Shown: positions 17,686 through 26,809 of the stretch, in pieces
Position numbering within the stretch: position 1 is the stretch's first letter
How the letters are laid out: each line of letters opens with the position of its first letter
From: Defluviitalea raffinosedens
GTDB lineage: Bacteria; Bacillota; Clostridia; Lachnospirales; Defluviitaleaceae
DNA: 64,000 nt
Assembly: GCF_016908775.1 (NCBI RefSeq)
Contig: NZ_JAFBEP010000011.1
Span: 1 to 64,000, forward strand
Reading direction: 5' to 3'
Notes under the pieces: model-generated
The model's input: only the letters and a program-made list of their open reading frames with translations
Told to the model about the DNA's origin: nothing
The model's database searches: none
Made by a program: the position numbers and the translations under genes

Positions 17686-18297
17686 CTAACATTTAGCTTT
17701 CTTATCTTCTTTGTTTTTAAGCCAATAGCCATAGATTATCCCGACAACTACCCCTATGACATGAGCAACAGCACTATCTAATGTTTGAGGGTTCAAAACT
17801 GCTAAAATCACAGTTATGATAACTAATACCCACATCCACTGCTTAGCCTTTGAGCCTAATAATACAGTATTAGGTCTCAATGTTGCAAATGTACCTACTA
17901 TTCCAAAAACTGCAGCGGAAGCTCCCGCTATAAGCCCTGCCCGTTGAGCTATTAATCTAGTAAATAGAAGTGTTATACTACCTATCAGCCCTGCTATAAA
18001 GTAAACTATCGTTACTGTTTTTGCATTTGCTATCTTTTCCAAATTTGGTCCAAATAAGAAAAATATACCCATATTAAAAGCAAGATGAATAAACGCTTCA
18101 TGGGATAAAAACACAGTTATTAATGTCCAAGGTTTTTCTAGTATTACAGACATCTCATGATTCAGCAATAAATTCTCTCTAAGGCTAGGAGCTACACTTA
18201 AAGCAATAAATAAAACTATATTTATAAGTATAATAGCTAATGTCCCTTTCCCTATAAAAATACCTTCTCTATGCTTTCCCATCATTTTCCCCTTCAT
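17686..18297 (-). CDS. Rhomboid-family intramembrane serine protease
   Basis: 203 residues with six predicted membrane helices. The catalytic Ser is in GASAAVFG (about residue 130) and the catalytic His in AVAHVIGVVVG (about residue 178); LSHEAFIHLAFNMGIFFLFG holds the conserved HxxxN region. Rhomboids cleave single-pass membrane proteins inside the bilayer. Start ATG at 18297 behind AAGGAG. It sits beside the CPBP protease, a different mechanistic class. The stretch 18298-18581 upstream is AT-rich with no gene that I can see. Confidence 0.88.
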   Translation of the reverse strand: MKGKMMGKHREGIFIGKGTLAIILINIVLFIALSVAPSLRENLLLNHEMSVILEKPWTLITVFLSHEAFIHLAFNMGIFFLFGPNLEKIANAKTVTIVYFIAGLIGSITLLFTRLIAQRAGLIAGASAAVFGIVGTFATLRPNTVLLGSKAKQWMWVLVIITVILAVLNPQTLDSAVAHVIGVVVGIIYGYWLKNKEDKKAKC

Positions 18298-18581
18298 CTC
18301 ATTTCTCCTTTCTAAGCCTAGCTAATATATCATTTTATTTAACTAGCCTTTTATCATCTTTTACTCTGCGGTTCTCTAGTATGTAGGAAAAGTATACCGT
18401 TTTCACATGGCTTATATCACAAGAATTGATTTCTGTAGGTGTTTTACAGCATCTGTTCGTAGGAATATGTCAATCAGTTTTAGGCATTTTTTGAAAAATT
18501 TCAGTTCACGGATACACCTCTACCTATACGCAAATCACCCATGTTAGATAAGCAAAGGAATCTCTCGTTTTAAAATTTTGC

Positions 18582-19381
18582 TTAATTCATGCCCATTCTC
18601 AATAATTCATCAGTCAGTGCACGGCGGCCTTTTTCACCAAAATCCAATTCGTTTTTTTCAAAACTACATACCATTAAAAACTACATACCATTAAATTTTC
18701 ATGATTTCTGTTGCACTCAATAATTATCTGTCCGGATTTTCCAACAAACATCGTGGAAGCTGTCTGAAATGGTGCAATTGAACTTACCGATAGTATCGGA
18801 CAAATATTTTCTACCGCTCTAGTTTGCAAATGTGTTTTTAGTAAATTATATCTGTCAGTATCGTTATTATCAGAAACATCGTAAAACAGAATAACATTTA
18901 AATCTGTATTTTGGCAATACAATTCTCTGAAATACTCGGGAAATCGCACTTCAAAACATATCCGTATTCCTACAGTAATACCATTGATTTTGAAAACGCC
19001 GTGCTTATTACCTTTTTCAAAGTTCTCTTTATCCCAACCCCATAGGGCTGTTTATCATAAGATGTCATCGGCGTTCCCGGACGAAAAATTACGGCTCTGT
19101 TAAAAATAGAATTACCCTCACTACATATCGTACCGATAACTAAACCTATCCCTGTTTCATTAGAAATTGTTTGCAGTTTGACAAGCAAATTATCCACCAA
19201 CTCAAAATCAACAGAATCGGTGTTTGGAATACTCAAAGGCGGATATCCTGCCAAACAACATTCCGGAAACACTAACAGACTAACACCTTTGATGGCTGGC
19301 TTCATATATAGCTTTTTTGATAATACTGTAATTCCGTCGAATATCACCCGAAACAGCAAATTGATATGCAGCAATTTTCAT
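18582..19381 (-). pseudogene. Carbon-nitrogen hydrolase (nitrilase family), three lesions
   Basis: The gene starts at the ATG at 19379-19381 (GGAGG upstream) with MKIAAYQFAVSGDIRRNYSI. A frameshift near 19297 separates this from GVSLLVFPECCLAGYPP (catalytic Glu) and GIGLVIGT. A second shift near 19046 (one base lost) separates SYDKQ from ALWGWDKENFEKG and the catalytic Cys segment GIRICFEVRFPEYFRE. A 17-bp tandem duplication (18660-18676 and 18677-18693) then creates a stop; removing one copy restores the C-terminus FEKNELDFGEKGRRAL to GMN and a TAA at 18582. The family hydrolyses amides or nitriles with a Glu-Lys-Cys triad. This copy cannot make the full enzyme. Confidence 0.85.
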
Positions 19382-19488
19382 TTTTTCCTCCTTTGCATCA
19401 TATAGCTCTCGTTTATTCCTACCAGCGCCTCCAAATATCTATTAATAAATATTTCATCAAAAACTAGTCCATTTCATTTAGGTTAGTA

Positions 19489-20874
19489 TTATAACTCTCC
19501 GGCACTACACTCTCTAGTATCGAGGCACATCAATGCCACACACTCAGCATGATTCGTGTGGGGGAACATGTCTACACATCGTACTTTTTCTACTTTATAA
19601 CCGTTCTCTACAAACACTTTCAAATCCCTTGCCAAAGATGTCGGTTTGCAGGATACGTATACCATCTGTGGGGCGCCGAAGTTGATGATTTTATGGATGG
19701 CTTTGGGATGGATACCATCCCGGGGTGGATCCAGGATGATTAAATCTGGCTTGTCTTTTAGTTCATCTACTTTTGTCAGCACGTCTCCAGCGATGAATTC
19801 GCAATTATGAAGGCCATTTAATTTGGCGTTTTCTTTGGCTGCTTTTACTGCTTCTTCCACGATTTCAATGCCTATAACTTTTTTTGAAACGTCCGCCATG
19901 ATTTGCGCGATGGTTCCTGTTCCGCAGTATAAGTCGAATATGATTTTATCTTTTGTGGAACCGGCAAAATCTCTTACGACAGAATAAAGTCTTTCTGCAC
20001 CAAAGGAATTCGTCTGGAAGAAGGAAAAGGCGGATATTTTGAACTTAAGGCCCAGGATTTCTTCCATAAAGTAATCTTGTCCGTAAAGAATGCGGGTTTC
20101 TTCACTTTGCACCACATCGGCCAGACTGTCATTAATGGTATGAAGTATTCCTTTAACTTCGCCTTCAAGTTTAATTTCAAGTATTTCTTGAACTAAGCCT
20201 GATAAGTCCACTTCCATCTGTGAACTGGTAACTAAGTTAACTAAGATTTCTCCTAATTTTGCGCTTTTTCGCACGACTAAATGTCGAAGATATCCTTCAT
20301 GTCTTCTATTATGATAAAAAGGTATTTTTCTTTCCTTAAAGTACTCGAGTACTGTCATCATAATCTTTGTAAAATCTTCATCTACGATTTGGCAGCCTTC
20401 TACAGTAACCATTTCGTAGAAACTGCCCTTTTTATGCATCCCTAGAGCTAAGTCCCCGTCTTTTTCTACGTCTCCAAAGGAGAATTCCATTTTATTGCGA
20501 TAGGAATATTCTGATGGGCTGGGTACGATATCCAGAAACTCATATCCTTCTATCCCTGCATTGTCCAGCAATCTTTTTACTTGATTTTGTTTAAGCTTGA
20601 GTTGCTCTTCATAAGGCAAGGTTTGATAAGTACATCCTCCACATATTCCAAAATGGGGGCAAGCGGCTTCTTTTTCTATAGGCGCTCTTTCCAAAACTTC
20701 TAAAATCGATGCTTCTATTTTGTCTCTGCGTTTTTTGGTAATCTTAACTTTTACTTTTTGGCCTTTGATTGCATCTTTTATGATTACTTTTTGATCATCT
20801 ATATAGGCGATACCTTTGTTCGGAAATATTACATCTTCTATAATGGTTTCATAGATTTCATTTTTCTTAGGCAT
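19489..20874 (-). CDS. rlmD: 23S rRNA (uracil-C5) methyltransferase, RlmD/RumA family
   Basis: 461 residues. An N-terminal TRAM domain (to about 60) precedes the Fe-S cysteines of CPHFGICGGC. The Rossmann methyltransferase part has DLYCGTGTI (SAM), DPPRDGIHP, the nucleophile in VYVSCKP and the base Glu in HAECVALM. It methylates a uridine of 23S rRNA. Several bacterial paralogues exist (RlmCD-type in Firmicutes modifies two uridines), so the exact site is uncertain. Start ATG behind GGAGG. Confidence 0.9.
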   Translation of the reverse strand: MPKKNEIYETIIEDVIFPNKGIAYIDDQKVIIKDAIKGQKVKVKITKKRRDKIEASILEVLERAPIEKEAACPHFGICGGCTYQTLPYEEQLKLKQNQVKRLLDNAGIEGYEFLDIVPSPSEYSYRNKMEFSFGDVEKDGDLALGMHKKGSFYEMVTVEGCQIVDEDFTKIMMTVLEYFKERKIPFYHNRRHEGYLRHLVVRKSAKLGEILVNLVTSSQMEVDLSGLVQEILEIKLEGEVKGILHTINDSLADVVQSEETRILYGQDYFMEEILGLKFKISAFSFFQTNSFGAERLYSVVRDFAGSTKDKIIFDLYCGTGTIAQIMADVSKKVIGIEIVEEAVKAAKENAKLNGLHNCEFIAGDVLTKVDELKDKPDLIILDPPRDGIHPKAIHKIINFGAPQMVYVSCKPTSLARDLKVFVENGYKVEKVRCVDMFPHTNHAECVALMCLDTRECSAGEL

Positions 20875-21059
20875 GATTTTCCTCCACTGAATTAGATTGG
20901 TCTTATATTATCAGTCGTTCTATTTTTAATTATTATTCTCCCCTGAAGAAAGAATATTTCTCAACTATATCACAAATTAGTTCTCTTTTTTATCCTTTTG
21001 AGCCATCATCATTGGATAAAGTTGCTTTTACAGGGGCTACTGTAAAATAATAATTAAAA

Positions 21060-21101
21060 AGCCTTCTATAGAAATAGCTTAAATATTTCCAGTAGAAGGC
21101 T
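21060..21101 (-). terminator. Terminator of yebC
   Basis: AGCCTTCTA pairs with TAGAAGGCT (long loop with inner pairing). On the minus strand it is followed by TTTTTAATT. It lies 30 bp past the yebC stop. Confidence 0.7.
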
Positions 21102-21131
21102 GAATCCTTTTGTATAATATTTGAAAACTGT

Positions 21132-21869
21132 CTACTCTTCCTCTGGTTCGTCCCAGTTGTGGTACACCTCTTGAACATCATCGTCATCTTCAAGAAGATC
21201 TAATAAAATCCTCATTTTCTTTATGTCTTGTTCATCTGTTAATGTTGTTGTTGTCTGAGGAATCATTGCTATTTCTGCTGATGCCATCTTAATGCCTGCT
21301 TTTTCAAGTGCTTCTCTTACAGCAGAAAAGTCTTCAGGAGCTGTTAAAACTTCATATCCTTCTTCTTCTACATTAAAGTCTTCTGCTCCGGCATCCAAAG
21401 CAAGCATCATCAGCTCATCTTCATCGATATCGTCGCTTCTTTCGATGATGATTTGACCTTTTTTATCAAACATGAATGATACGCATCCGGTAGTGCCCAG
21501 GTTCCCTCCGCCTTTTGAGAAAGCATGGCGAACATTGGCTGCCGTACGATTTTTATTATCTGTTAATACTTCTACTATAACGGCTACTCCACTGGGACCG
21601 TAACCTTCATAAGTAATAGGTTCATAACTAACTCCAGATACATCTCCCGCTGCTTTCTTAATACTTCTTTCTATTGTATCATTAGGCATATTGTTTGATT
21701 TTGCCTTTGCAATGACATCTCTTAATTTTGCATTATTCGCAGGATCTGGACCGCCTTCCTTAACTGCAACTGCAATCTCTCTACCGATTTTTGTAAATAT
21801 TTTACCCTTCTTAGCATCAGCTTTTTCTTTTTTGTGCTTTATGTTCGCAAACTTAGAATGTCCCGACAT
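21132..21869 (-). CDS. YebC/PmpR-family protein
   Basis: 245 residues from the ATG at 21867-21869 (GGAGG upstream). The signature [20 protein letters not shown] opens the protein, followed by [40 protein letters not shown] and an acidic C-terminus. The family is described as transcription regulators; in Bacillus the YebC2 branch has been linked to ribosome function on proline stretches, so I leave the role open. It is 36 bp downstream of a HAD phosphatase gene. All three family domains are present at normal length. Confidence 0.93.
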   Translation of the reverse strand: MSGHSKFANIKHKKEKADAKKGKIFTKIGREIAVAVKEGGPDPANNAKLRDVIAKAKSNNMPNDTIERSIKKAAGDVSGVSYEPITYEGYGPSGVAVIVEVLTDNKNRTAANVRHAFSKGGGNLGTTGCVSFMFDKKGQIIIERSDDIDEDELMMLALDAGAEDFNVEEEGYEVLTAPEDFSAVREALEKAGIKMASAEIAMIPQTTTTLTDEQDIKKMRILLDLLEDDDDVQEVYHNWDEPEEE

Positions 21870-21905
21870 TCTATTTCCTCCTAACATTCTTGTATCTGAA
21901 ATATT

Positions 21906-22622
21906 TTAGCATGATTCTAGCGATTTGACAATATCGCTTATTTCTTTCAGGCTTGAAACGGTATAGTCAGCATACTGGTCTTTTTCTGGCTCTTCTTTCC
22001 CTTTAGGATTAAACCATATGGTTTTCATCCCTGCATCTTTTGCACCTATAATATCTGCCCCAAAATCATCTCCGATAAACAGAGCTTCTTCATGTAATAT
22101 ATGAGCCTGATTCATGGCATAGGCAAATATCTCCGGATGGGGCTTTGCTTTTCCCACCTCTCCAGAATATACAATCCATTTAAAGTATTGCTTTAACCCT
22201 GATCGGTCTATTTTCATGACTTGAGTTTCGGAAAAACCATTTGTAATGATCCCCAAAGGATATCTTTCTGTTAATTCATCTAATAATTCTTTTGCCCCCT
22301 CAACTAAAAAAGTCCATGTAGGATATATGGATAAATAAAGCTCATTTAATGTGATAGCTAAATCCCGATCTGCAATATTATAACGCCCCAATAAATCTAT
22401 AAAACGATTGATCCGTACTTCTTCATGTTTTAGCTCTCCTTTTTTATAGGCGTCCCATACCTTAGCATTGCAGCCATCATAGATTCTGGCAAATGTATCT
22501 TGATCATCCGGAATGGGATGAAGTTGTATTAAATATTCATATACCCTTTCTATGGTTCTTCTCTGCGCTTTGTCATGATCCCATAAAGTATTATCCAGGT
22601 CAAAGAAAATAGCTTTAATCAT
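21906..22622 (-). CDS. HAD-family hydrolase, YjjG-like
   Basis: 238 residues from the ATG at 22620-22622 (GAGAGG upstream). Motif I is DLDNTLWD, motif II ITNGFSETQ, motif III Lys in GEVGKAKPHP, motif IV IGDDFGADI. The cap is a helical C1 type. The overall pattern resembles YjjG/YfnB-like nucleotidases that dephosphorylate non-canonical pyrimidine nucleotides. Substrate prediction in this superfamily is unreliable. Confidence 0.85.
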   Translation of the reverse strand: MIKAIFFDLDNTLWDHDKAQRRTIERVYEYLIQLHPIPDDQDTFARIYDGCNAKVWDAYKKGELKHEEVRINRFIDLLGRYNIADRDLAITLNELYLSIYPTWTFLVEGAKELLDELTERYPLGIITNGFSETQVMKIDRSGLKQYFKWIVYSGEVGKAKPHPEIFAYAMNQAHILHEEALFIGDDFGADIIGAKDAGMKTIWFNPKGKEEPEKDQYADYTVSSLKEISDIVKSLESC

Positions 22623-22708
22623 CTTGATTCCTCTCAATCCATTGTATTTTTATTAAAAGTATGTAAACGAATTAAAACGAAAGCTATGCATTTCTTGTCG
22701 AATCATGT

Positions 22709-22738
22709 TGACAAATTTATATTAATAATCGTACCATA
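22709..22738 (+). promoter_or_regulatory. Sigma-A-type promoter of the secreted protein gene
   Basis: TTGACA at 22709-22714, then TACCAT at 22733-22738 with 18 bp between. The -35 is perfect and the -10 is moderate. The leader to the ATG at 22831 is about 85 nt. Confidence 0.5.
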
Positions 22739-22830
22739 AATATTATAACGGCTACAACACAATAATAACAGGCGATCTGGAAAACAAGAAGGCAAGACTA
22801 ACAAGACTTAATTACAAAGGAGGAACTTCA

Positions 22831-24009
22831 ATGAAAAAATTGGTGCATAGGTTGTTTATATTCACTTTCATCATGATGATCTGTCAAACTACCGTCTTTG
22901 CGTCATATACCTACTCAAATGAAATGTTTGACGGCAGAAAGTATTATCATACGTATTATCTATATGTAAATAATACTGAAATTACAACACCGGTTATGAC
23001 AAGGAAAAATCACATTCCATATATACCATTAAAAGCGGTTGTAACTGCAATGGGTGATTCTTGCACTATGTCCAATAATCAAATCATCGTAACAAAAAAG
23101 GACAAAACAAAGATCGTAATGAAACCCAATTCTATTTACTTAACTGTAAATGGCAAAATTGAGCAATTCCTTTATAAGCAAGATGATTGGAATGAGTATG
23201 CCAATTACTACCCAATAATTAAAAACAATACTTTTTATGTGCCGTTTACTTATACATTTTCCAGGATCTTCGGTTATGAAGTGCATCAAGAAAGAAAAAA
23301 CGGGCCGTCTACCTCCAATTCTATCAGTGAAATTATATCCATTTATATCGGGAAGGCACCAGAAAGATTTTATACCCCTTCAGCATATCCTTACGTATAC
23401 CAATATGAATTGCCGACCCAGTCACCTTGGGGAGATTCAAAGATTAGCCTTCTTCCGGTTAAAGATTTTAGTCAGTTTAATACCAGACATACGACTAAAA
23501 ATCCTATAAAAGATTTTCTTCACTTTTATGATACTATGCCCAATTTCATATGCAGTCCTCCAAGAGAGTATCCCGGCTTTAGTACTGTACCTTACAAGCA
23601 AAGATGGGCTAATTTTGCTGATGAATTAAGAAATGGAACATATAAAGTCGACTACACTCTTTATGGGTATGATGCTTATGGAATATATGATGTAGCGCAA
23701 AGCAATATCTATATTAATCAATCTGCCGATCAAGTCACCATAGGTTTGAATGGATTTGCATATAAGACCTGGGGGCAAAGATTAGGAGATGACAAAGTTC
23801 TGACTGAAATATATGATTTTAATTCTGCTGCTGCAATTCATTCGATTCTTAGCTATTACATGCCTAATGAAGGAGAAAAATTATTTGACAAACTGAGAAA
23901 TGATGAGTTTTATTGGGAACAGCCTGTAAAATATGCTAAAGATCAATGTACTGTGACCATCAGGCATACGACCGGACCTACTGTCATTCATATACAATGG
24001 GACAAATAA
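22831..24009 (+). CDS. Secreted protein with copper amine oxidase N-terminal-like domain
   Basis: 392 residues with a signal peptide (MKKLVHRLFIFTFIMMICQT, cleavage likely after VFA). Residues 50-150 (TRKNHIPYIPLKAVVTAMGD, NNTFYVPFTYTFSRIFGYEV) match the copper-amine-oxidase N-terminal domain, a non-enzymatic module common in secreted Clostridia proteins. The remaining 240 residues are Tyr-rich and unfamiliar; no catalytic motif is visible. It is alone between two opposite-strand genes and has its own promoter and terminator. Confidence 0.75.
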   Translation: MKKLVHRLFIFTFIMMICQTTVFASYTYSNEMFDGRKYYHTYYLYVNNTEITTPVMTRKNHIPYIPLKAVVTAMGDSCTMSNNQIIVTKKDKTKIVMKPNSIYLTVNGKIEQFLYKQDDWNEYANYYPIIKNNTFYVPFTYTFSRIFGYEVHQERKNGPSTSNSISEIISIYIGKAPERFYTPSAYPYVYQYELPTQSPWGDSKISLLPVKDFSQFNTRHTTKNPIKDFLHFYDTMPNFICSPPREYPGFSTVPYKQRWANFADELRNGTYKVDYTLYGYDAYGIYDVAQSNIYINQSADQVTIGLNGFAYKTWGQRLGDDKVLTEIYDFNSAAAIHSILSYYMPNEGEKLFDKLRNDEFYWEQPVKYAKDQCTVTIRHTTGPTVIHIQWDK

Positions 24010-24020
24010 TTATTATGTAA

Positions 24021-24059
24021 TAAAATATCCCCTTGAATTGGGTTCAAGGGGATATTTTA
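24021..24059. terminator. Bidirectional terminator
   Basis: A perfect 17-bp stem with a 5-nt loop between two converging genes. Its A-T rich base provides T runs on both strands. Confidence 0.88.
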
Positions 24060-24061
24060 TT

Positions 24062-24985
24062 TTAGTCTTGATTAAATAATGCTGTACTCAGATATCTTTC
24101 TCCGTAGCTTGGGGAAATCGCTAATACTTTCTTGCCTTTGCCAAGTCTTTTGGCAACTTTTAAAGCAGCAGCAACAGCAGCACCAGAAGAGATTCCTACA
24201 AGGATACCTTCTTCTTTTGCCATTCTTCTTGCTGTTTCCAATGCCTCTTCGTCTGCAATCTTTTCAATAGAATCATATATTTTGGTATCCAATACTTGTG
24301 GAACAAATCCTGCACCGATTCCCTGAATCAAGTGTGGTCCCTTCTTTTCTCCTGATAATACAGCGGATTTTGCAGGTTCCACTGCTACGATTTCTATATT
24401 AGGAATAGCTTCTTTTAATACCTGGCCGCAGCCTGTAATGGTTCCACCGGTTCCTACACCTGATACAAAAGCATCCAAATCCGTACCCATAGCCTCAAGA
24501 ATTTCTTTTGCAGTCGTTTGGCGGTGAATTTCAGGATTTGCAGGGTTTTCAAATTGCTGTGGCATGAAGTAGCCTTCTTTTTCTACTAATTCCTTAGCTT
24601 TATTGATTGCTCCTGTCATTCCTTCTGCACCAGGAGTTAAATAGAGTTCCGCGCCGAATGCTTTTAAAAGTTTTCTTCTTTCCAAACTCATGGTCTCAGG
24701 CATGGTTAATACAACCTTATATCCTTTAGCTGCCCCAATCATCGCCAATCCTATTCCAGTATTTCCGCTGGTAGGTTCTACAATTGTGTCACCTGGCTTA
24801 ATTTTTCCTGCTTTTTCTGCTGCTTCGATCATATTAAGAGCAATTCTGTCTTTTACACTGCTTCCAGGATTATACCATTCCAGTTTCACATAAACATCCG
24901 CACTGTCTGCATCTACTAACTTATTTAGTCTTACTATAGGTGTATTTCCTATTAGTTCAGTGATTGAATTATACACTTTACTCAT
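24062..24985 (-). CDS. cysK: Cysteine synthase A
   Basis: 307 residues. It joins sulfide to O-acetylserine to make cysteine, using PLP. The PLP lysine is in [11 protein letters not shown] (about residue 44), the substrate loop is [12 protein letters not shown], the phosphate loop [10 protein letters not shown], and the C-terminal Ser motif [12 protein letters not shown]. Length and motifs are standard for CysK. A palindrome (25001-25025) sits between the promoter and the start codon, suggesting repression by a sulfur regulator. Start ATG behind AAGGAGG. Confidence 0.95.
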   Translation of the reverse strand: MSKVYNSITELIGNTPIVRLNKLVDADSADVYVKLEWYNPGSSVKDRIALNMIEAAEKAGKIKPGDTIVEPTSGNTGIGLAMIGAAKGYKVVLTMPETMSLERRKLLKAFGAELYLTPGAEGMTGAINKAKELVEKEGYFMPQQFENPANPEIHRQTTAKEILEAMGTDLDAFVSGVGTGGTITGCGQVLKEAIPNIEIVAVEPAKSAVLSGEKKGPHLIQGIGAGFVPQVLDTKIYDSIEKIADEEALETARRMAKEEGILVGISSGAAVAAALKVAKRLGKGKKVLAISPSYGERYLSTALFNQD

Positions 24986-25000
24986 TTCGTTTCCTCCTTT

Positions 25001-25075
25001 AATTCATATAATTCTTATATGAATTCATGGTTTTTCTTTTGGTTTATTTTACTATATATTTTTTTGATTTGTCAA
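25001..25075 (-). promoter_or_regulatory. cysK promoter and palindromic operator
   Basis: Promoter: TTGACA (25070-25075, minus strand), 18-bp spacer, TAAAAT (25046-25051). Just downstream of the expected start site is a perfect inverted repeat, AATTCATATAA-TTC-TTATATGAATT (25001-25025). This is where a repressor would sit. A Rrf2/CymR-type cysteine regulator is the likely binder by analogy with other Firmicutes, but I cannot confirm the motif. Confidence 0.65.
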
Positions 25076-25100
25076 TACTTTCTCCATATTTTATTGAATT

Positions 25101-25487
25101 TTAATTTCTCATGGTCCTTAAGGCAACCAATACGCAAGCTTCAACAGCATTAATGCCTTTTTCCTTTGCCAAAGCAAGGAGTTCTTCGCTGACAGTTCCA
25201 GGCTGAAGCCAAATGTTTTTAATTCCGAGTTCGGCACATTCCTTTACAATTCCCAATCCTATTTTAGGGTTAACAACAAAATCAACCACTTCTGGCTTTT
25301 GAGGCAAATCTTTTAAACTTTTGTAGGCTTTGTCGCCGTCAATTTCATCATATTTAGGGCTGATGGGATAAACTGTATATCCTGCTTCTTTTAACGCTTT
25401 ATAAATCTTATATCCGTATTTTTCCTGATCAGTGGTTGCGCCTACCACTGCCCAGATTTTCTTTTCCATTAATTTTTCAGGTGTCAT
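25101..25487 (-). CDS. CoA-binding domain protein, YccU-like
   Basis: 128 residues with a single Rossmann CoA-binding domain (IWAVVGATTDQEKYGYKIYK; YPISPKYDEIDG; VVDFVVNPKIGLGIVKECAE; NIWLQPGTVSEELL). Stand-alone proteins of this type resemble the N-terminal domain of succinyl-CoA synthetase alpha; their role is not established. The ribosome binding site GAGGAGG lies in the end of the upstream yigZ-like gene, so the two form an operon. Confidence 0.85.
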   Translation of the reverse strand: MTPEKLMEKKIWAVVGATTDQEKYGYKIYKALKEAGYTVYPISPKYDEIDGDKAYKSLKDLPQKPEVVDFVVNPKIGLGIVKECAELGIKNIWLQPGTVSEELLALAKEKGINAVEACVLVALRTMRN

Positions 25488-25489
25488 AG

Positions 25490-26158
25490 TTATTCCTCCT
25501 CATTTATATCTTCAATCGTTAATTGATCATTGATCCATAGTCCATACACATATTTTACTTGCTTAATCTGTGCCTGAGCATTGCTTATTTCAGTAATTTT
25601 TTTTATAAACATTTCTTCATCGCCACTTTCTACCAAAACAACAAAGGTGATTTCATCCGTATAAATGGTATCCTGAATAACATTCCCCATTTGCAGAATT
25701 TCATACTGTATTTTGCCCAATCGGGAGTAATCTGTCACTACGTTGAAAACACAATACAGAACTTTTTCAACGATTTGAGCTGCCAGGACCCCTTCTTTTG
25801 CACATCTTCCATAGGCTCTCACAAGGCCTCCTGTTCCCAGAAGGGTTCCACCGAAATATCTTGTCACTACAATGGCGGTATTCTTCAGATCATCCCCTTT
25901 CAATACATTTAAAACCGGCAATCCTGCTGTGCCACTAGGTTCTCCGTCATCACTAAACCTCTGTATCTGGTTTCTTTCACCAACTTGATAAGCAAATACA
26001 TTATGGGTTGCGTCCCAGTACTTTTTTCTCATTTCTTCTATGAAAGCCTGGGCTTCTTCTTCACTCTTAACTGGTCTAACCGTAGCTATAAATCTTGACT
26101 TTTTTTCTATGATTTCTGCTTCAGCAGGCTGTAATATCGTTTTAAATCTCTTCAGCAT
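25490..26158 (-). CDS. YigZ/IMPACT-family protein
   Basis: 222 residues. The family core is clear: IEKKSRFIATVRPVKSEEEA, the hallmark QRFSDDGEPSGTAGLPVLNV, and RYFGGTLLGTGGLVRAYGRC, followed by a DUF1949-type C-terminal domain. Family members relate to the eukaryotic IMPACT regulator; the bacterial function is unsettled. It is co-transcribed with the CoA-binding protein (2-nt gap). Confidence 0.9.
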   Translation of the reverse strand: MLKRFKTILQPAEAEIIEKKSRFIATVRPVKSEEEAQAFIEEMRKKYWDATHNVFAYQVGERNQIQRFSDDGEPSGTAGLPVLNVLKGDDLKNTAIVVTRYFGGTLLGTGGLVRAYGRCAKEGVLAAQIVEKVLYCVFNVVTDYSRLGKIQYEILQMGNVIQDTIYTDEITFVVLVESGDEEMFIKKITEISNAQAQIKQVKYVYGLWINDQLTIEDINEEE

Positions 26159-26268
26159 ATCTCTTCTCCTCTAAAACTCTATAGTATGTTTATTATATCA
26201 TATAATATTAATATTGAGTTTAATAAATTTATATCAGGTTGACATAACACAAGAAGCAAAAAAATTAA

Positions 26269-26295
26269 AAACACCTTGTTATCTCCAAGGTGTTT
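26269..26295 (-). terminator. Terminator overlapping the DUF6514 stop codon
   Basis: A 10-bp stem (AAACACCTTG with CAAGGTGTTT) whose loop contains the TAA of the gene at 26279; the minus strand continues TTAATTTTTTTG. The terminator stem therefore encodes the last residues of the protein. Confidence 0.8.
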
Positions 26296-26593
26296 CATCT
26301 ATTAAATCCTCTATCACATAAATCATTGAAACTGGTGTAACTGCGTGGGCTATTAACTTATCAATAATTTCCTTAGCTTTTTCCTTCTCATGGGTAAGGC
26401 ATTCTATCTGATCAGTCTCGGTATAGATTGTTTCCCCAAAATGTGCATACTTTTTAACAATTTCAATTCCGTAAGTCTTAGACAAATTATTCATTTCATT
26501 GCGTTGTTTTTCTAAAAGAAAATATTCCAATTGAATCATTTCTCCGTCTGATTTGCGACAATTTCTGGTTCCTTCTAAGAATCTTGTCAGCAT
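26279..26593 (-). CDS. DUF6514-like small protein
   Basis: About 104 residues from the ATG at 26591-26593, preceded by a run of six G as the ribosome binding site; an ATG 15 bases upstream overlaps that run. The order IQLEYFLLEKQRNEMNNLSK, TYGIEIVKK, ETIYTETDQIECLTHEKEKA and VTPVSMIYVIEDLID resembles a Clostridia family of unknown function (DUF6514). It is likely cytoplasmic with no membrane segment. Confidence 0.6.
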   Translation of the reverse strand: MLTRFLEGTRNCRKSDGEMIQLEYFLLEKQRNEMNNLSKTYGIEIVKKYAHFGETIYTETDQIECLTHEKEKAKEIIDKLIAHAVTPVSMIYVIEDLIDETPWR

Positions 26594-26809
26594 ATAATAA
26601 CCCCCCATAATAATCTTTGATGAAGCACAGCTGCACTTTCAAGGGTTATTATAGCAAAATATCAGAAAAAAACCAGAATAAAATTTCGCAATATTCAAGC
26701 AGATACATAGGATTTCGACATAATGAAATTTAATATTATTTTTTCTCTGTCGAATACCGTTAAACATTAAGAATATACGCGATATTTTTTGCATTTAAGA
26801 GAAAACCTA

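Noticed and set aside
20990-21193. 67-residue minus-strand frame before yebC end
   Set aside because: It overlaps yebC and its terminator, lacks a ribosome binding site, and has no recognisable pattern.
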